64,000 nucleotides of DNA from the NCBI RefSeq assembly GCF_002105285.1, contig NZ_MUHR01000006.1, positions 124,001-188,000 on the forward strand, written 5' to 3'. The stretch is from Planktotalea arctica. GTDB lineage: Bacteria > Pseudomonadota > Alphaproteobacteria > Rhodobacterales > Rhodobacteraceae. The notes under the pieces are model-generated. The model had not been told where the DNA came from, ran no database searches, and worked only from the letters and a program-made list of their open reading frames with translations. Shown one piece after another: positions 35,405 through 46,946 of the stretch; position 1 is the stretch's first letter; every line of letters begins with the position of its first letter. The position numbers and the translations under genes are program-made.

Positions 35405-38290
35405 ATGAAGATTCTTGAAACATCCGTTTTTCGAGGTCCTAACATTTATGCAAAGTTCCCGGTCATTCGACATGTGGTTGATATCGGTATTCTGGAAGAC
35501 TGGCCCTCTGCGAAAATCGGAGAGGATTTTATCGAGCAGCTTCTGGACGCTTTGCCCGGCCTAGCAGAGCACGGCTGCTCGTACCGCGAACATGGCGGGT
35601 TTATTCGCCGTCTGCGCGAGGACGAGGGCACGTGGATGGCCCATATCTGGGAACATATGTCGATCGAGTTGCAAAACGTTGCAGGGTTGGACGTCACCTT
35701 CGGGCGCACGCGCGGCGCAGGCGAGAGCGGTCTCTACAACATGGTGTTCCAATACGAGCAAGAAGAGGTCGGCCTGCACGCCAGCCAGCTTGCGCTGGAT
35801 TTTATTCACAACCTGTTGCCGGATCATCTGCTCGAAAATAGCGAGCGCGTGGAAGGATTTGATTATACCGCGGAGCGCGAAAAGTTCATTCGCGCCGCGC
35901 AGCGCAAAGCGCTGGGGCCATCCACCGCTTCGCTGGTCAACGCGGCCATTGCACGTGATATTCCCTGGATGCGGCTGAATGAATACAGTCTGATCCAGCT
36001 TGGCTACGGAAAATACCAAAAGCGCATTCAGGCGACGATTACCTCCGAAACCGATTATATCGCGACCGATCTGGCCTCGGACAAAAAAGCCACCAACCGT
36101 ATTTTGGGCGATCTTGGCCTGCCAGTGCCGCGCCAGATTGCGGTAAGCGATGCGCCAGCGGCAGTAAGTGCGGCGGAGCGCATCGGTTATCCGGTCGTCG
36201 TCAAACCTTTGGACGGCAATCATGGCAACGGGATTTCGATCAATCTCAAGACGGGCGAAGCGGTGGCAGAGGCATTCGAATTCGCGCTCGTTCATAACAA
36301 GCGCGGGCGCACGGTTATCGTGGAGACCTTCATTGAGGGCCTCGATCATCGGATGTTGGTGATCGACGGCAAACTTGAGGCCGTGTCCAAGCGGGTACCG
36401 GGGCATATTGTGGGCGACGGCAAACATAGCGCCGCGGAACTGATCGAGATCGTCAACTCCGATCCGCGCCGCGGCGTCGGGCATGAAAAGGTGCTGACGC
36501 GGCTAGAGCTGGACAAGACCGCCGAAGACCATCTGGCCGAGGTCGGGTACTGCGCCGCTGATGTGATCAAAGATAAAGAGGTGGTGTTCCTGCGCTCGAC
36601 CGCGAACCTCTCCACGGGGGGCACGGCGGTGGATGTCACCGATATCGTGCATCCGGACAACCGCAACATGGCAGAGCGCGCGATCAAGGCGATCGGGCTG
36701 GATATCGGCGGCGTTGATTTTCTGTCAGCGGATATTTCGCAATCCTACAAGGACATTAATTCGGGCATATGCGAAGTGAACGCTGCTCCGGGCTTTCGCA
36801 TGCACGTCGCCCCAAGCGAGGGCAAGTCACGTGACGTTGCCGGCGCGGTAATGGAAATGCTCTTTCCCGCTGGCACGCCCAGCCGCGTTCCTATCGCCGC
36901 GATCACCGGCACCAATGGCAAGACGACCGTGTCGCGCATGGTTGCGCATATTCACAAGCTGAGCGGCAATACCGTAGGTTTGGCCACGACGGATGGCGTT
37001 TATATAGACGGCAATCTGACGGTCAAAGGTGATTTGACTGGACCGCGTGCGGCGCAGATGATCCTGCGTGATCCAACGGTGGACGCGGCTATTCTGGAAA
37101 CGGCGCGCGGTGGATTGCTGCGCAGTGGCATGGGCTATGAGCGCTGTGATGTGGGTGCGGTGCTGAACATCGACGCGGATCACCTTGGCCTCAAAGGTGT
37201 CGAAACCGTCGAAGACCTTGCCCGCGTCAAGCGTATCGTCGTCGAAGTGGCGCGAGACACGGCGGTTCTGAACGCGGATGACGAGCTGTGCCTGAAGATG
37301 GCCAGCCACACGCAGGCGGATCATATTTGCTACGTCACCATGAACGCCAATCACCCGCTGGTGCGCGAACACGTGCGCATCGGTGGGCGCGCGATAGTGC
37401 TCGAACAGGGCATGAACGGACATATGATCACGATCTACGAGAATTCTTCGAATATCCAGTTGATGTGGACCCATCTGATCCCGGCAACCATCGACGGTAA
37501 AGCGATGCACAATGTGCAAAACGCGATGTTCGCAGCGGCGATTTGCTACTCGATGGGCAAATCACTCGAAGATATCCGCCAAGGACTGCGCACTTTTGCG
37601 ACCTCGTATTTTCAGGCCCCCGGACGTTTGAACGTATATGAGGAACATCCGTTCAAGGTTATTCTGGATTATGGCCATAACCCCGCCGCGATCAATGCGA
37701 TGACCAAGCTATGCACCCAACTGGAGCCCAAAGGACGCAAATTGCTTTGCTTCTCGATGCCGGGGGATCGACGCGACGAAGACATCGTGGCCGCTGCGCA
37801 TACGGTCGCGGGCAAGTTTGATCACTATATTTGCCGCGCTGATGACAACCGCCGTGGGCGCGGTAATGCCGAAGTGCCTGAATTGCTGAGCAAGACCTTG
37901 ATCGAATGCGGCGTGCCCAAAGAGTGCATCGAGATTATTCCCGACGAAACTCAAGCGGTCGAGGCTGCATTGCAACACGGGCAAGCGGATGATCTGTTGT
38001 TGGTCTTTGGCGACAACATAGCGCGCACTTGGAAGCAGATCATTTACTTTAACCGCCCTCAGGATGCTCTGGATGCAAGCATGGGCGATGGCTCTGGTGC
38101 AAACGGGGGCGCAGACGTGACTGGCCAAGGCGGCGATCATGACCAAAGCGCGCCCGATCCGCTTGCGGGCGCAACGCCGGTGGAGGGTGCGCCGCAGGTG
38201 CCCGAGAATATTCTCTTGGGCGGTATGCGCATGATCCGCGATGCGCGCGGCGTGCGCCTTGTGGACACACAGGAGGAAGACGGTGATTGA
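35405..38290 (+). CDS. cphA: Cyanophycin synthetase
   Basis: A 961-residue enzyme that builds multi-L-arginyl-poly-L-aspartate, using ATP to add Asp to the backbone and Arg to its side chain. Domains in order: an N-terminal domain (1-160, FRGPNIYAKFPVIRHVVDIG), an ATP-grasp domain (about 210-480, YPVVVKPLDGNHGNGISIN, GICEVNAAPGFRMH), and a Mur-ligase-like module with P-loop GTNGKTTVSRM (about 502-512), ETARGGLLRSGMGYERCD and DYGHNPAAINAM (about 754-765). It is longer than typical CphA because of a Gly/Asp/Pro-rich tail (about 890-961). ATG 35405 follows AAAGGGGAAC. Its 3' end overlaps the next gene. Confidence 0.95.
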   Translation: MKILETSVFRGPNIYAKFPVIRHVVDIGILEDWPSAKIGEDFIEQLLDALPGLAEHGCSYREHGGFIRRLREDEGTWMAHIWEHMSIELQNVAGLDVTFGRTRGAGESGLYNMVFQYEQEEVGLHASQLALDFIHNLLPDHLLENSERVEGFDYTAEREKFIRAAQRKALGPSTASLVNAAIARDIPWMRLNEYSLIQLGYGKYQKRIQATITSETDYIATDLASDKKATNRILGDLGLPVPRQIAVSDAPAAVSAAERIGYPVVVKPLDGNHGNGISINLKTGEAVAEAFEFALVHNKRGRTVIVETFIEGLDHRMLVIDGKLEAVSKRVPGHIVGDGKHSAAELIEIVNSDPRRGVGHEKVLTRLELDKTAEDHLAEVGYCAADVIKDKEVVFLRSTANLSTGGTAVDVTDIVHPDNRNMAERAIKAIGLDIGGVDFLSADISQSYKDINSGICEVNAAPGFRMHVAPSEGKSRDVAGAVMEMLFPAGTPSRVPIAAITGTNGKTTVSRMVAHIHKLSGNTVGLATTDGVYIDGNLTVKGDLTGPRAAQMILRDPTVDAAILETARGGLLRSGMGYERCDVGAVLNIDADHLGLKGVETVEDLARVKRIVVEVARDTAVLNADDELCLKMASHTQADHICYVTMNANHPLVREHVRIGGRAIVLEQGMNGHMITIYENSSNIQLMWTHLIPATIDGKAMHNVQNAMFAAAICYSMGKSLEDIRQGLRTFATSYFQAPGRLNVYEEHPFKVILDYGHNPAAINAMTKLCTQLEPKGRKLLCFSMPGDRRDEDIVAAAHTVAGKFDHYICRADDNRRGRGNAEVPELLSKTLIECGVPKECIEIIPDETQAVEAALQHGQADDLLLVFGDNIARTWKQIIYFNRPQDALDASMGDGSGANGGADVTGQGGDHDQSAPDPLAGATPVEGAPQVPENILLGGMRMIRDARGVRLVDTQEEDGD

Positions 38291-40013
38291 GACCGGGGCC
38301 GAGCTTGCCAACACACGCCGGTTGAGCGGCGCAAATTTCCTGATGAGCGCACATGGCGCCGCCGCCGAAGCCCGCATTGGCGATGACGGCAAAGGTTTGG
38401 TCATGGCGCTGTGGCGCGCGGCGGCGCGTGATTTACTGGACGCCGTCGGCTGGCCTGATAGCAAGATCGCACTGCGCGCCTTCGAGGGTGGGGCCACGTT
38501 GCAAATCAGCGCGCCCACAGATGCGCTTTACGCGGCGACAGAGCTGCTCGAGACCTCTTGGGCGGCATGTTTGGCCCGTATGGCTGGGCACACGTTCGAT
38601 ATCGAGGCTGCAGCGCGTGCCGTCACGCCGCGCATTGCAGCAGAACGATCGCCCAAGGAAGTCGCGCTGGCGCAGGCGGCTGGGGTGCGCGGCGTCACCT
38701 ATCTCGGGCATGACGACAAGATTTCGCTCGGCATGGGGCGGGGCGGCAAAGTCTTCGATATCACAGATCTACCTGCGCCCGACGATGTGGATTGGGACGC
38801 TTTGCACGATATCCCGGTTGCCATGGTCACAGGCACCAACGGTAAATCCACGACCGTCAGGCTGGCCGCTGCAATCGGCGCGGCGGCGGGAAAATGCGTC
38901 GGCCTGTCGTCAAGCGATTGGGTGCGCGTCGGGGGCGATATTCTGGATGAGGGGGATTATTCAGGCCCCGCAGGCGCGCGCTTGGCGCTGCGTGATCCAC
39001 GGGTGGAACTGGCTGTTATTGAAACGGCGCGCGGAGGGCTGATGCGCCGCGGCTTGCCCGTTCCGCGCGCGGATGTTTGCCTGCTTACCAATATTGCCGC
39101 CGATCATTTGGGGTCCTACGGGATCATGGACTTGGCTGCGTTGGCCGATGCGAAGTTTCAACTTTCGCAAGCGGTGCGCCCGAGTGGGCGATTGGTTTTG
39201 AACGCAGATGATCACGAACTTGTTGCGCGAAGTGCAGGGTTTGACGGTGCGATCACCTGGTTCGCCCCTACGTTCGAGCAACCCCTGCTCGATGTCTGGA
39301 TCGCAAGCGGCGGGCGTGCCGCCTTCGTTTCTGGCGGGCAGATGATGCTCGCGCGCGATGGCGGTGTGGCTGCGGTTCTGGCCGTGGATGATTTCGTGCC
39401 TGCGCTGGGCGGCGCGGCGCAGTTCAATGTTTACAACGCGCTTGGTGCGATTTGCCTTGCTGATGCTTTGGACCTGCCGCTCGCGGCGATGCGCGAGGGG
39501 CTTCGGGGCTTTACCGATACGCCCGAGGAAAACCCGGGGCGCGGCAATTACATCGAGCTTGGCGGGCTGACCCTGCTGATCGATTTCGCCCATAACCCTC
39601 ACGGTCTTTTGGCTTTGGCCCCTGCAATCAAATCTATTCCCGCAGAGCGCAGGCTGGTGATCGCCGGGCAAGCGGGGGATCGCAGCGATGCAGATACCTG
39701 CGATATGATCCGTGCGCTGTGGACGTTCGAGCCGGATATGGTCGTGGTTGCCGAGTTGCCCACATTGCTGCGCGGGCGTCCCCTTGGTCAGTTGAGCGAG
39801 GTGATGAGCGCTGAGTTGCGCAGGCTCGGGGCAGGCGAGGATAATATCCTCGAGACGGAAACCGAATATAAGGCCGTGCTCAAATCGCTTGAATGGGCGC
39901 GCAAGGGTGATTTCCTCGCGCTGCTGTTGCACGACAGCCGTGTGCAGACCATGGCGCTTCTGGAGCGCTTGCGCCTGTCGGGGTGGCAAGCGGGACAGCC
40001 TTTGCCGCTTTAG
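38283..40013 (+). CDS. CphA paralogue with Mur-ligase module but no ATP-grasp domain
   Basis: A 576-residue protein. The C-terminal two-thirds is a Mur ligase module closely parallel to CphA: P-loop VTGTNGKSTTVRLA (about 180-193), IETARGGLMRRGLP, LLTNIAADHLG and LIDFAHNPHGL (about 432-442). The N-terminal 175 residues contain a short CphA-like start (RRLSGANFLMS) and a piece resembling the end of the CphA N-domain (DDKISLGMGRGGK beside CphA's SLIQLGYGKYQKR), but the ATP-grasp domain is missing. Nucleotide-binding residues are intact, so it should be an active ligase. The start is GTG 38283, inside the last codons of cphA, with AGGAGGAAG five bases upstream, so translation is coupled. It may be a second Arg-ligating or dipeptide-handling subunit; substrate unknown. 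Confidence 0.85.
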   Translation: MIETGAELANTRRLSGANFLMSAHGAAAEARIGDDGKGLVMALWRAAARDLLDAVGWPDSKIALRAFEGGATLQISAPTDALYAATELLETSWAACLARMAGHTFDIEAAARAVTPRIAAERSPKEVALAQAAGVRGVTYLGHDDKISLGMGRGGKVFDITDLPAPDDVDWDALHDIPVAMVTGTNGKSTTVRLAAAIGAAAGKCVGLSSSDWVRVGGDILDEGDYSGPAGARLALRDPRVELAVIETARGGLMRRGLPVPRADVCLLTNIAADHLGSYGIMDLAALADAKFQLSQAVRPSGRLVLNADDHELVARSAGFDGAITWFAPTFEQPLLDVWIASGGRAAFVSGGQMMLARDGGVAAVLAVDDFVPALGGAAQFNVYNALGAICLADALDLPLAAMREGLRGFTDTPEENPGRGNYIELGGLTLLIDFAHNPHGLLALAPAIKSIPAERRLVIAGQAGDRSDADTCDMIRALWTFEPDMVVVAELPTLLRGRPLGQLSEVMSAELRRLGAGEDNILETETEYKAVLKSLEWARKGDFLALLLHDSRVQTMALLERLRLSGWQAGQPLPL

Positions 40014-40062
40014 GGCTGCGCCTTAGAAACGGGCCACAAGCTTGGACCCATTAGGCTGGACA

Positions 40063-40935
40063 TCATGGCTCCGGCTCGAACACGCGTACGACGGGGGCAA
40101 GCGTGCTGGACACGGCGGCGCGCTTCATAACGTGGCTGTTATAGGGCATTGAAATGCTGCCCTTCGCATCGATTGCGATAAGCCCGCCATCGCCGCCAAA
40201 GCGTGCGACTTCATCCAGAACTTGCCGGCTCGCGCTCTGCAATGGCGTGTTCGCGTAACGCATTCTTGCTGAGACGTCATAGGCGCTTGCGGTGCGCATG
40301 AATGCTTCGCCAAGGCCGGTGCAGGAAACGGCAACGGTTTCGTCGGCCCATGTGCCAGCCCCGATGATTGGCGTATCGCCGACGCGGCCTGCGCGCTTGC
40401 CAAAGGTACCGCCCGTAGAGGTGCCTGCGGCAAGTTCGCCGTGCAAATCGAGCGCCACAGCACCAACGGTTCCATGGTTCGCGCTGTCTGCGGAGCCGTG
40501 TGACAGATGTTCCGTGTAATAGGCGAGCGGATCAGTGATTTCGCTCAAACCGCTTGCTTTGGCGGCGTTTTGCGCGCCAAGCCCGGCGAGCATTACATGG
40601 TGTCCATCTTCAAGCACAGCCCGAGCTGCGCGAATCGGGCTTTTGATCCCTTCGATTGCAGCAACTGCCCCTGCGCGCCGCTGGGGGCCGTGCATAAGCG
40701 AGGCATCAAGCTCGAATCCGCCCGTCGAGTTGGGTGCAGAGCCTTTTCCCGCCACATATAGACCCGAGGCCTCGAGCGCTTCCACGGCCCAGACCACAAC
40801 GTCCAAGGCCGATTGGCGCGCGCGCAGCTTTTCCTGCCCCGCGATGATCAAACGTGTCAGATCCGCCTTTTGCGTCGTATAATCTGTACCTGGCCGTGCA
40901 CCGGCCCCGCCGTGAAGTACCAATGCGTATGTCAT
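40063..40935 (-). CDS. iaaA: Isoaspartyl peptidase / plant-type L-asparaginase
   Basis: A 290-residue Ntn-hydrolase precursor that cleaves itself before T156 (SANHGTVGAVALD) to form alpha and beta subunits; the new N-terminal threonine is the nucleophile. The N-terminus YALVLHGGAGARPG and FELDASLMHGPQRRAGAVA, and the beta-subunit GTSTGGTFGKRAGRVGDTPIIGAGTWAD, are family hallmarks. It hydrolyses beta-aspartyl dipeptides, including the beta-Asp-Arg made by cyanophycinase, which completes cyanophycin breakdown to Asp and Arg. It lies just after the two synthetase genes but on the opposite strand. ATG 40935 gives the family start. Confidence 0.93.
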   Translation of the reverse strand: MTYALVLHGGAGARPGTDYTTQKADLTRLIIAGQEKLRARQSALDVVVWAVEALEASGLYVAGKGSAPNSTGGFELDASLMHGPQRRAGAVAAIEGIKSPIRAARAVLEDGHHVMLAGLGAQNAAKASGLSEITDPLAYYTEHLSHGSADSANHGTVGAVALDLHGELAAGTSTGGTFGKRAGRVGDTPIIGAGTWADETVAVSCTGLGEAFMRTASAYDVSARMRYANTPLQSASRQVLDEVARFGGDGGLIAIDAKGSISMPYNSHVMKRAAVSSTLAPVVRVFEPEP

Positions 40936-41158
40936 GTTTTTGTCCTGAATAGAGCGGCTGGCGTTTCTTAAAGCGATGCGCAGACAGGCCGCTTTGCGTG
41001 CCGTCGATTTTTCTTGATCCCGTTTCATAATGAAAAATGCGCAGCATTTGAAGGGCTTGATCGCGCCTAAGGTTTGCTAGGTCCGTGCAAAGGTGCGCTG
41101 CAGCTTGCGTATTCGTGTTGACAAATCTGCGAGCATCACCACAAATCGCAATCATCGA

Positions 41159-41305
41159 CATCGGGAGAACCAGCGCTGCTGGTGCCGAAGGAGCAACCGC
41201 CCCGGAAACTCTCAGGCCCAAGGACCGATGCCGTTACGAACACTCTGGAGAGAGGCGCGATATGCGTCCGCCGAAGGGATAGCGATCTCAGGCCAAAAGA
41301 CAGAG
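41159..41305 (+). promoter_or_regulatory. Tandem glycine riboswitch upstream of gcvT
   Basis: Two consecutive aptamers. In the first (41159-41230), P1 pairs CATCGG with CCGATG, with the conserved core GGGAGAACC, GCCGAAGGAGCAA and AACTCTCAGGC. In the second (41243-41305), P1 pairs CTCTG with CAGAG, with GGAGAG, GCCGAAGGGAT and ATCTCAGGC. The 12-base linker is normal for glycine tandems. These RNAs usually switch on glycine-cleavage genes when glycine is high. The 95 bases between aptamer 2 and gcvT hold the expression platform, which I could not resolve. A TTGACA box at 41118 could be the -35 of the promoter; its -10 is weak. Confidence 0.93.
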
Positions 41306-41400
41306 GGGGCATCACGCCGGCGAGAGGATTCGCTTGGCAAAGTGTGGTGCCGTTTGCCGATTTTCAGCGCAGCCGGTCCGAATTTGGGAAAGGGCCGTAG

Positions 41401-42516
41401 ATGTCTGAATTGCTTGAGACGCCTTTGCACGATCTGCATGTTGCGCTTGGTGCCAAGATGGTGCCCTTCGCGGGCTATTCCATGCCGGTGCAATATCCGC
41501 TGGGGGTGATGAAGGAACATATCCAAACGCGCGAGCGGGCGGGGCTGTTCGATGTCAGTCACATGGGGCAGGTGAAGGTCTCTGGCACAGGCGCGGCCGC
41601 GGCGTTGGAGCGGCTTATTCCCGTTGATATCGAAGGGCTTGGCCTTGATCGTCAGCGCTATGGCATGTTCACCAACGCGGCAGGCGGGATCATGGATGAT
41701 CTGATGCTGGCCAATCGCGGCGATCATATTTTCATCGTGGTGAACGCCGCCTGCAAGGATGCGGATATTACCCATATGAAGGCGCATCTGGAGCCTGATG
41801 TAAGCGTGACGCCCGTGACGGATCGTGCGCTTCTGGCGTTGCAAGGTCCGAGTGCGCAAGCGGTGCTGAGCGCGCTTGATCCAAAGGCGGCGACTATGCG
41901 TTTCATGGATGTGGCGACGCTATCGCTGAACGGGGCTGAGTGCTGGGTGTCTCGATCAGGTTACACGGGCGAGGACGGGTATGAAATTTCCGTTGCCGAG
42001 GCGGATGCGGTCGCTTTGGCCGAAGCCTTGCTGGCGCACGGTGACGTAGAGGCCATCGGTCTTGGCGCGCGCGATTCCCTGCGCCTTGAAGGTGGGCTTT
42101 GCCTGTATGGCCATGACATTGACGCAAGCACGACGCCCGTTGAGGGCGCGTTAAGCTGGGCGATCCAGAAAGTACGCCGTAGCGGCGGCGCGCGCGCGGG
42201 CGGCTTTCCCGGAGCAGACATCATTTTAGGGCAACTGGAGCAAGGCGCACCGCGCAAACGTGTTGGATTGCTTCCCGAGGGCCGTGCGCCGATGCGCGAA
42301 GGCGTCGCGCTTTTTGCCAGTGCTGAGGGCGGCGCGCAGATCGGCGCGATCACCTCTGGCGGCTTTGGACCCAGCGTCGGCGGCCCCGTCGCCATGGGGC
42401 TTGTCGACCGCGCGCACAGCGAGGTCGGCACAACGGTATTTGGGGAATTGCGCGGCAAGCGTTTGCCACTTACGATCGCCAAGCTGCCCTTCACAGCGGC
42501 CAATTTCAAACGATAA
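41401..42516 (+). CDS. gcvT: Glycine cleavage system aminomethyltransferase (T protein)
   Basis: A 371-residue enzyme that transfers the methylene group from the lipoyl arm of GcvH to tetrahydrofolate, releasing ammonia. The N-terminus ([20 protein letters not shown]) and [15 protein letters not shown] are typical, followed by [15 protein letters not shown] with the folate-contacting region and a C-terminal barrel. It is the first gene of gcvT-gcvH-gcvP and lies under control of the glycine riboswitch. GAAAGGGCC precedes ATG 41401. Confidence 0.95.
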   Translation: MSELLETPLHDLHVALGAKMVPFAGYSMPVQYPLGVMKEHIQTRERAGLFDVSHMGQVKVSGTGAAAALERLIPVDIEGLGLDRQRYGMFTNAAGGIMDDLMLANRGDHIFIVVNAACKDADITHMKAHLEPDVSVTPVTDRALLALQGPSAQAVLSALDPKAATMRFMDVATLSLNGAECWVSRSGYTGEDGYEISVAEADAVALAEALLAHGDVEAIGLGARDSLRLEGGLCLYGHDIDASTTPVEGALSWAIQKVRRSGGARAGGFPGADIILGQLEQGAPRKRVGLLPEGRAPMREGVALFASAEGGAQIGAITSGGFGPSVGGPVAMGLVDRAHSEVGTTVFGELRGKRLPLTIAKLPFTAANFKR

Positions 42517-42533
42517 CTCACGGGAGACTCTCC

Positions 42534-42893
42534 ATGAAATACACTGAAGAACACGAATGGCTACGCGTTGAAGACGACGGCGTCGTCGTCGGCATCACCG
42601 AGCACGCGACGACTCAATTGGGCGATATCGTCTTTGTCGAACTGCCCGAAGTCGGTACGACCGTTACCAAGGACGAAGAGATCGTGGTGATCGAGAGCGT
42701 AAAAGCGGCCTCCGACATTCTTGCGCCTATTGATGGCGAAATTGTCGAGGTGAACGAGGCGCTTGCCGAGAACCCCGCGCTGGCCAATGAGGACGCCATT
42801 GGCGCAGGTTGGTTCTTCAAGATCGAGCCGTCCGATCCATCCCAGATGGACGATCTTATGGACGAAGCCGGTTACAAGAAATTCATCGCTTAA
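42534..42893 (+). CDS. gcvH: Glycine cleavage system H protein
   Basis: A 119-residue lipoyl carrier protein. The lipoylated lysine is K57 in [16 protein letters not shown]. It shuttles the aminomethyl group between GcvP, GcvT and lipoamide dehydrogenase. It lies 17 bases after gcvT and 13 before gcvP. ATG 42534 follows a GGGAGACTC ribosome-binding site. Confidence 0.96.
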   Translation: MKYTEEHEWLRVEDDGVVVGITEHATTQLGDIVFVELPEVGTTVTKDEEIVVIESVKAASDILAPIDGEIVEVNEALAENPALANEDAIGAGWFFKIEPSDPSQMDDLMDEAGYKKFIA

Positions 42894-42906
42894 GAGAGAG
42901 ATCAAA

Positions 42907-45750
<2,844 letters not shown>

Positions 45751-45758
45751 CGATTGAG

Positions 45759-45790
45759 AGAGCCGCCTGTGATGGGCGGCTCTTAAATTT
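45759..45790 (+). terminator. Terminator of the gcvTHP operon
   Basis: A 9 bp perfect stem AGAGCCGCC / GGCGGCTCT (45759-45767 with 45775-45783) with a 7-base loop, followed by TAAATTTTG. It lies nine bases after the gcvP stop. Confidence 0.88.
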
Positions 45791-45818
45791 TGATCAACGC
45801 GGCTCGCTTTTGATGCTA

Positions 45819-46262
45819 TTACTTCAGCAGGCTTCGATACGCTGCCTGCGCTTCTTTAGCGGCGATCAAAGGCAGGCCGCGCGCGATCCAGCCGGGGCCA
45901 CGGGCGTTGCCGAACATGCCCTCCGAAACATCGATCACGTCGGGAAAACCGTTCTTTGCCAAGAAGGACACCACATATTGCGTGCGCCCGCCCGTTGCGC
46001 AGATCAGAGCGACCGGTTGGTCCTTGTTTGCGTTAAGCAAGGCGCTGATTTGCTTGGGAAAAGCCGGATCGTGCATAGTGAGCGCGATGGCACCTTCTGC
46101 GACGCCGGTTTCCACCCACTCCGCGGGGCTGCGAATGTCTACGAGGATCATTTCGCCTGCGCTGCTTGCCGAAAAGGCGTCGGGCGCGGAAATGATGCTT
46201 GGCTCTGCGGCCAGCGGCGTGGTGATCAGTAAAAGAAAGCTCAGGAAAAGGCAGCGCAGCAT
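45819..46262 (-). CDS. Exported rhodanese-like sulphurtransferase domain protein
   Basis: A 147-residue protein with a signal peptide (MLRCLFLSFLLLITTPLAA) and one rhodanese domain (VDIRSPAEWVETGVAEGAI). The active-site loop LICATGGRTQ contains C88, so it should be catalytically able. It is predicted to be periplasmic, and its sulphur acceptor is unknown. ATG 46262 begins the signal peptide; a frame start 22 codons upstream is less likely. It lies 72 bases after rsmJ on the same strand. Confidence 0.82.
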   Translation of the reverse strand: MLRCLFLSFLLLITTPLAAEPSIISAPDAFSASSAGEMILVDIRSPAEWVETGVAEGAIALTMHDPAFPKQISALLNANKDQPVALICATGGRTQYVVSFLAKNGFPDVIDVSEGMFGNARGPGWIARGLPLIAAKEAQAAYRSLLK

Positions 46263-46334
46263 TCGGGTCCGTCCTTTGGCTGATGGGTTGAGGCAACCTA
46301 ACGCCCAAGGTGTCCCTCGGCAAATCAAATGAAA

Positions 46335-46937
46335 TCACGCAAGCATGAACACATCGTAGCGCGTTGATTTTCCTAGGATTTGATGCGAGCAGGGGCGCAC
46401 ACCTTCGATCGGATCGCCCTTGGCGGGCCATTTCAGCACGACCCGATTGCGCGCATGCTGAAGCGCGGTGCGCAGCAGATCGGCGGCGTCGGGATCGGTG
46501 CCGACGATCTCGCGCACCTGGCGCAGTTCGCGCTTCACAAGCGCAGAGTTTTTGCGCGGCGGGTGCATCGGATCAATCAGCACCGCTTCGGGGGACAATG
46601 TGGGCAGCAGGTCTTTTGCATCACCGTGCAAAAGCGTCATGCGGGCGATGATATCGCGAAAATCGCCCCCCGCATCATGCGCGCGCGCCATGCCGTCCGC
46701 GAGCAGCGCGTGCATCTTTTCACTGCGCTCGATCAAGGTCACTTGTGCTCCGAGCGAGGCCAGCAAGAAGGCGTCGCGCCCAAGCCCCGCCGTTGCATCG
46801 GTGATGTGCGGCGTCTTGCCCGCGCGCAGACCCATCGCCTTGGCGATGGCCTGACCGCGCCCACCGCCAAAGCGCAGGCGATGCGCGACAGCGCCGCTGA
46901 CGAAATCGACGCGCAAAGGCTCGGGTGTTGCTGGCAT
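46335..46937 (-). CDS. rsmJ: 16S rRNA (guanine-N2)-methyltransferase RsmJ
   Basis: A 200-residue SAM-dependent methyltransferase that modifies G1516 of 16S rRNA in E. coli. The SAM site is ITDATAGLGRDAFLLASLG with the acidic LIERSEKMHALL, and the catalytic motif is VLIDPMHPPRK. It is somewhat shorter than the E. coli protein at the N-terminus. It follows the dehydratase gene after nine bases and may be co-transcribed with it. Confidence 0.88.
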   Translation of the reverse strand: MPATPEPLRVDFVSGAVAHRLRFGGGRGQAIAKAMGLRAGKTPHITDATAGLGRDAFLLASLGAQVTLIERSEKMHALLADGMARAHDAGGDFRDIIARMTLLHGDAKDLLPTLSPEAVLIDPMHPPRKNSALVKRELRQVREIVGTDPDAADLLRTALQHARNRVVLKWPAKGDPIEGVRPCSHQILGKSTRYDVFMLA

Positions 46938-46946
46938 GGGGTGGCC

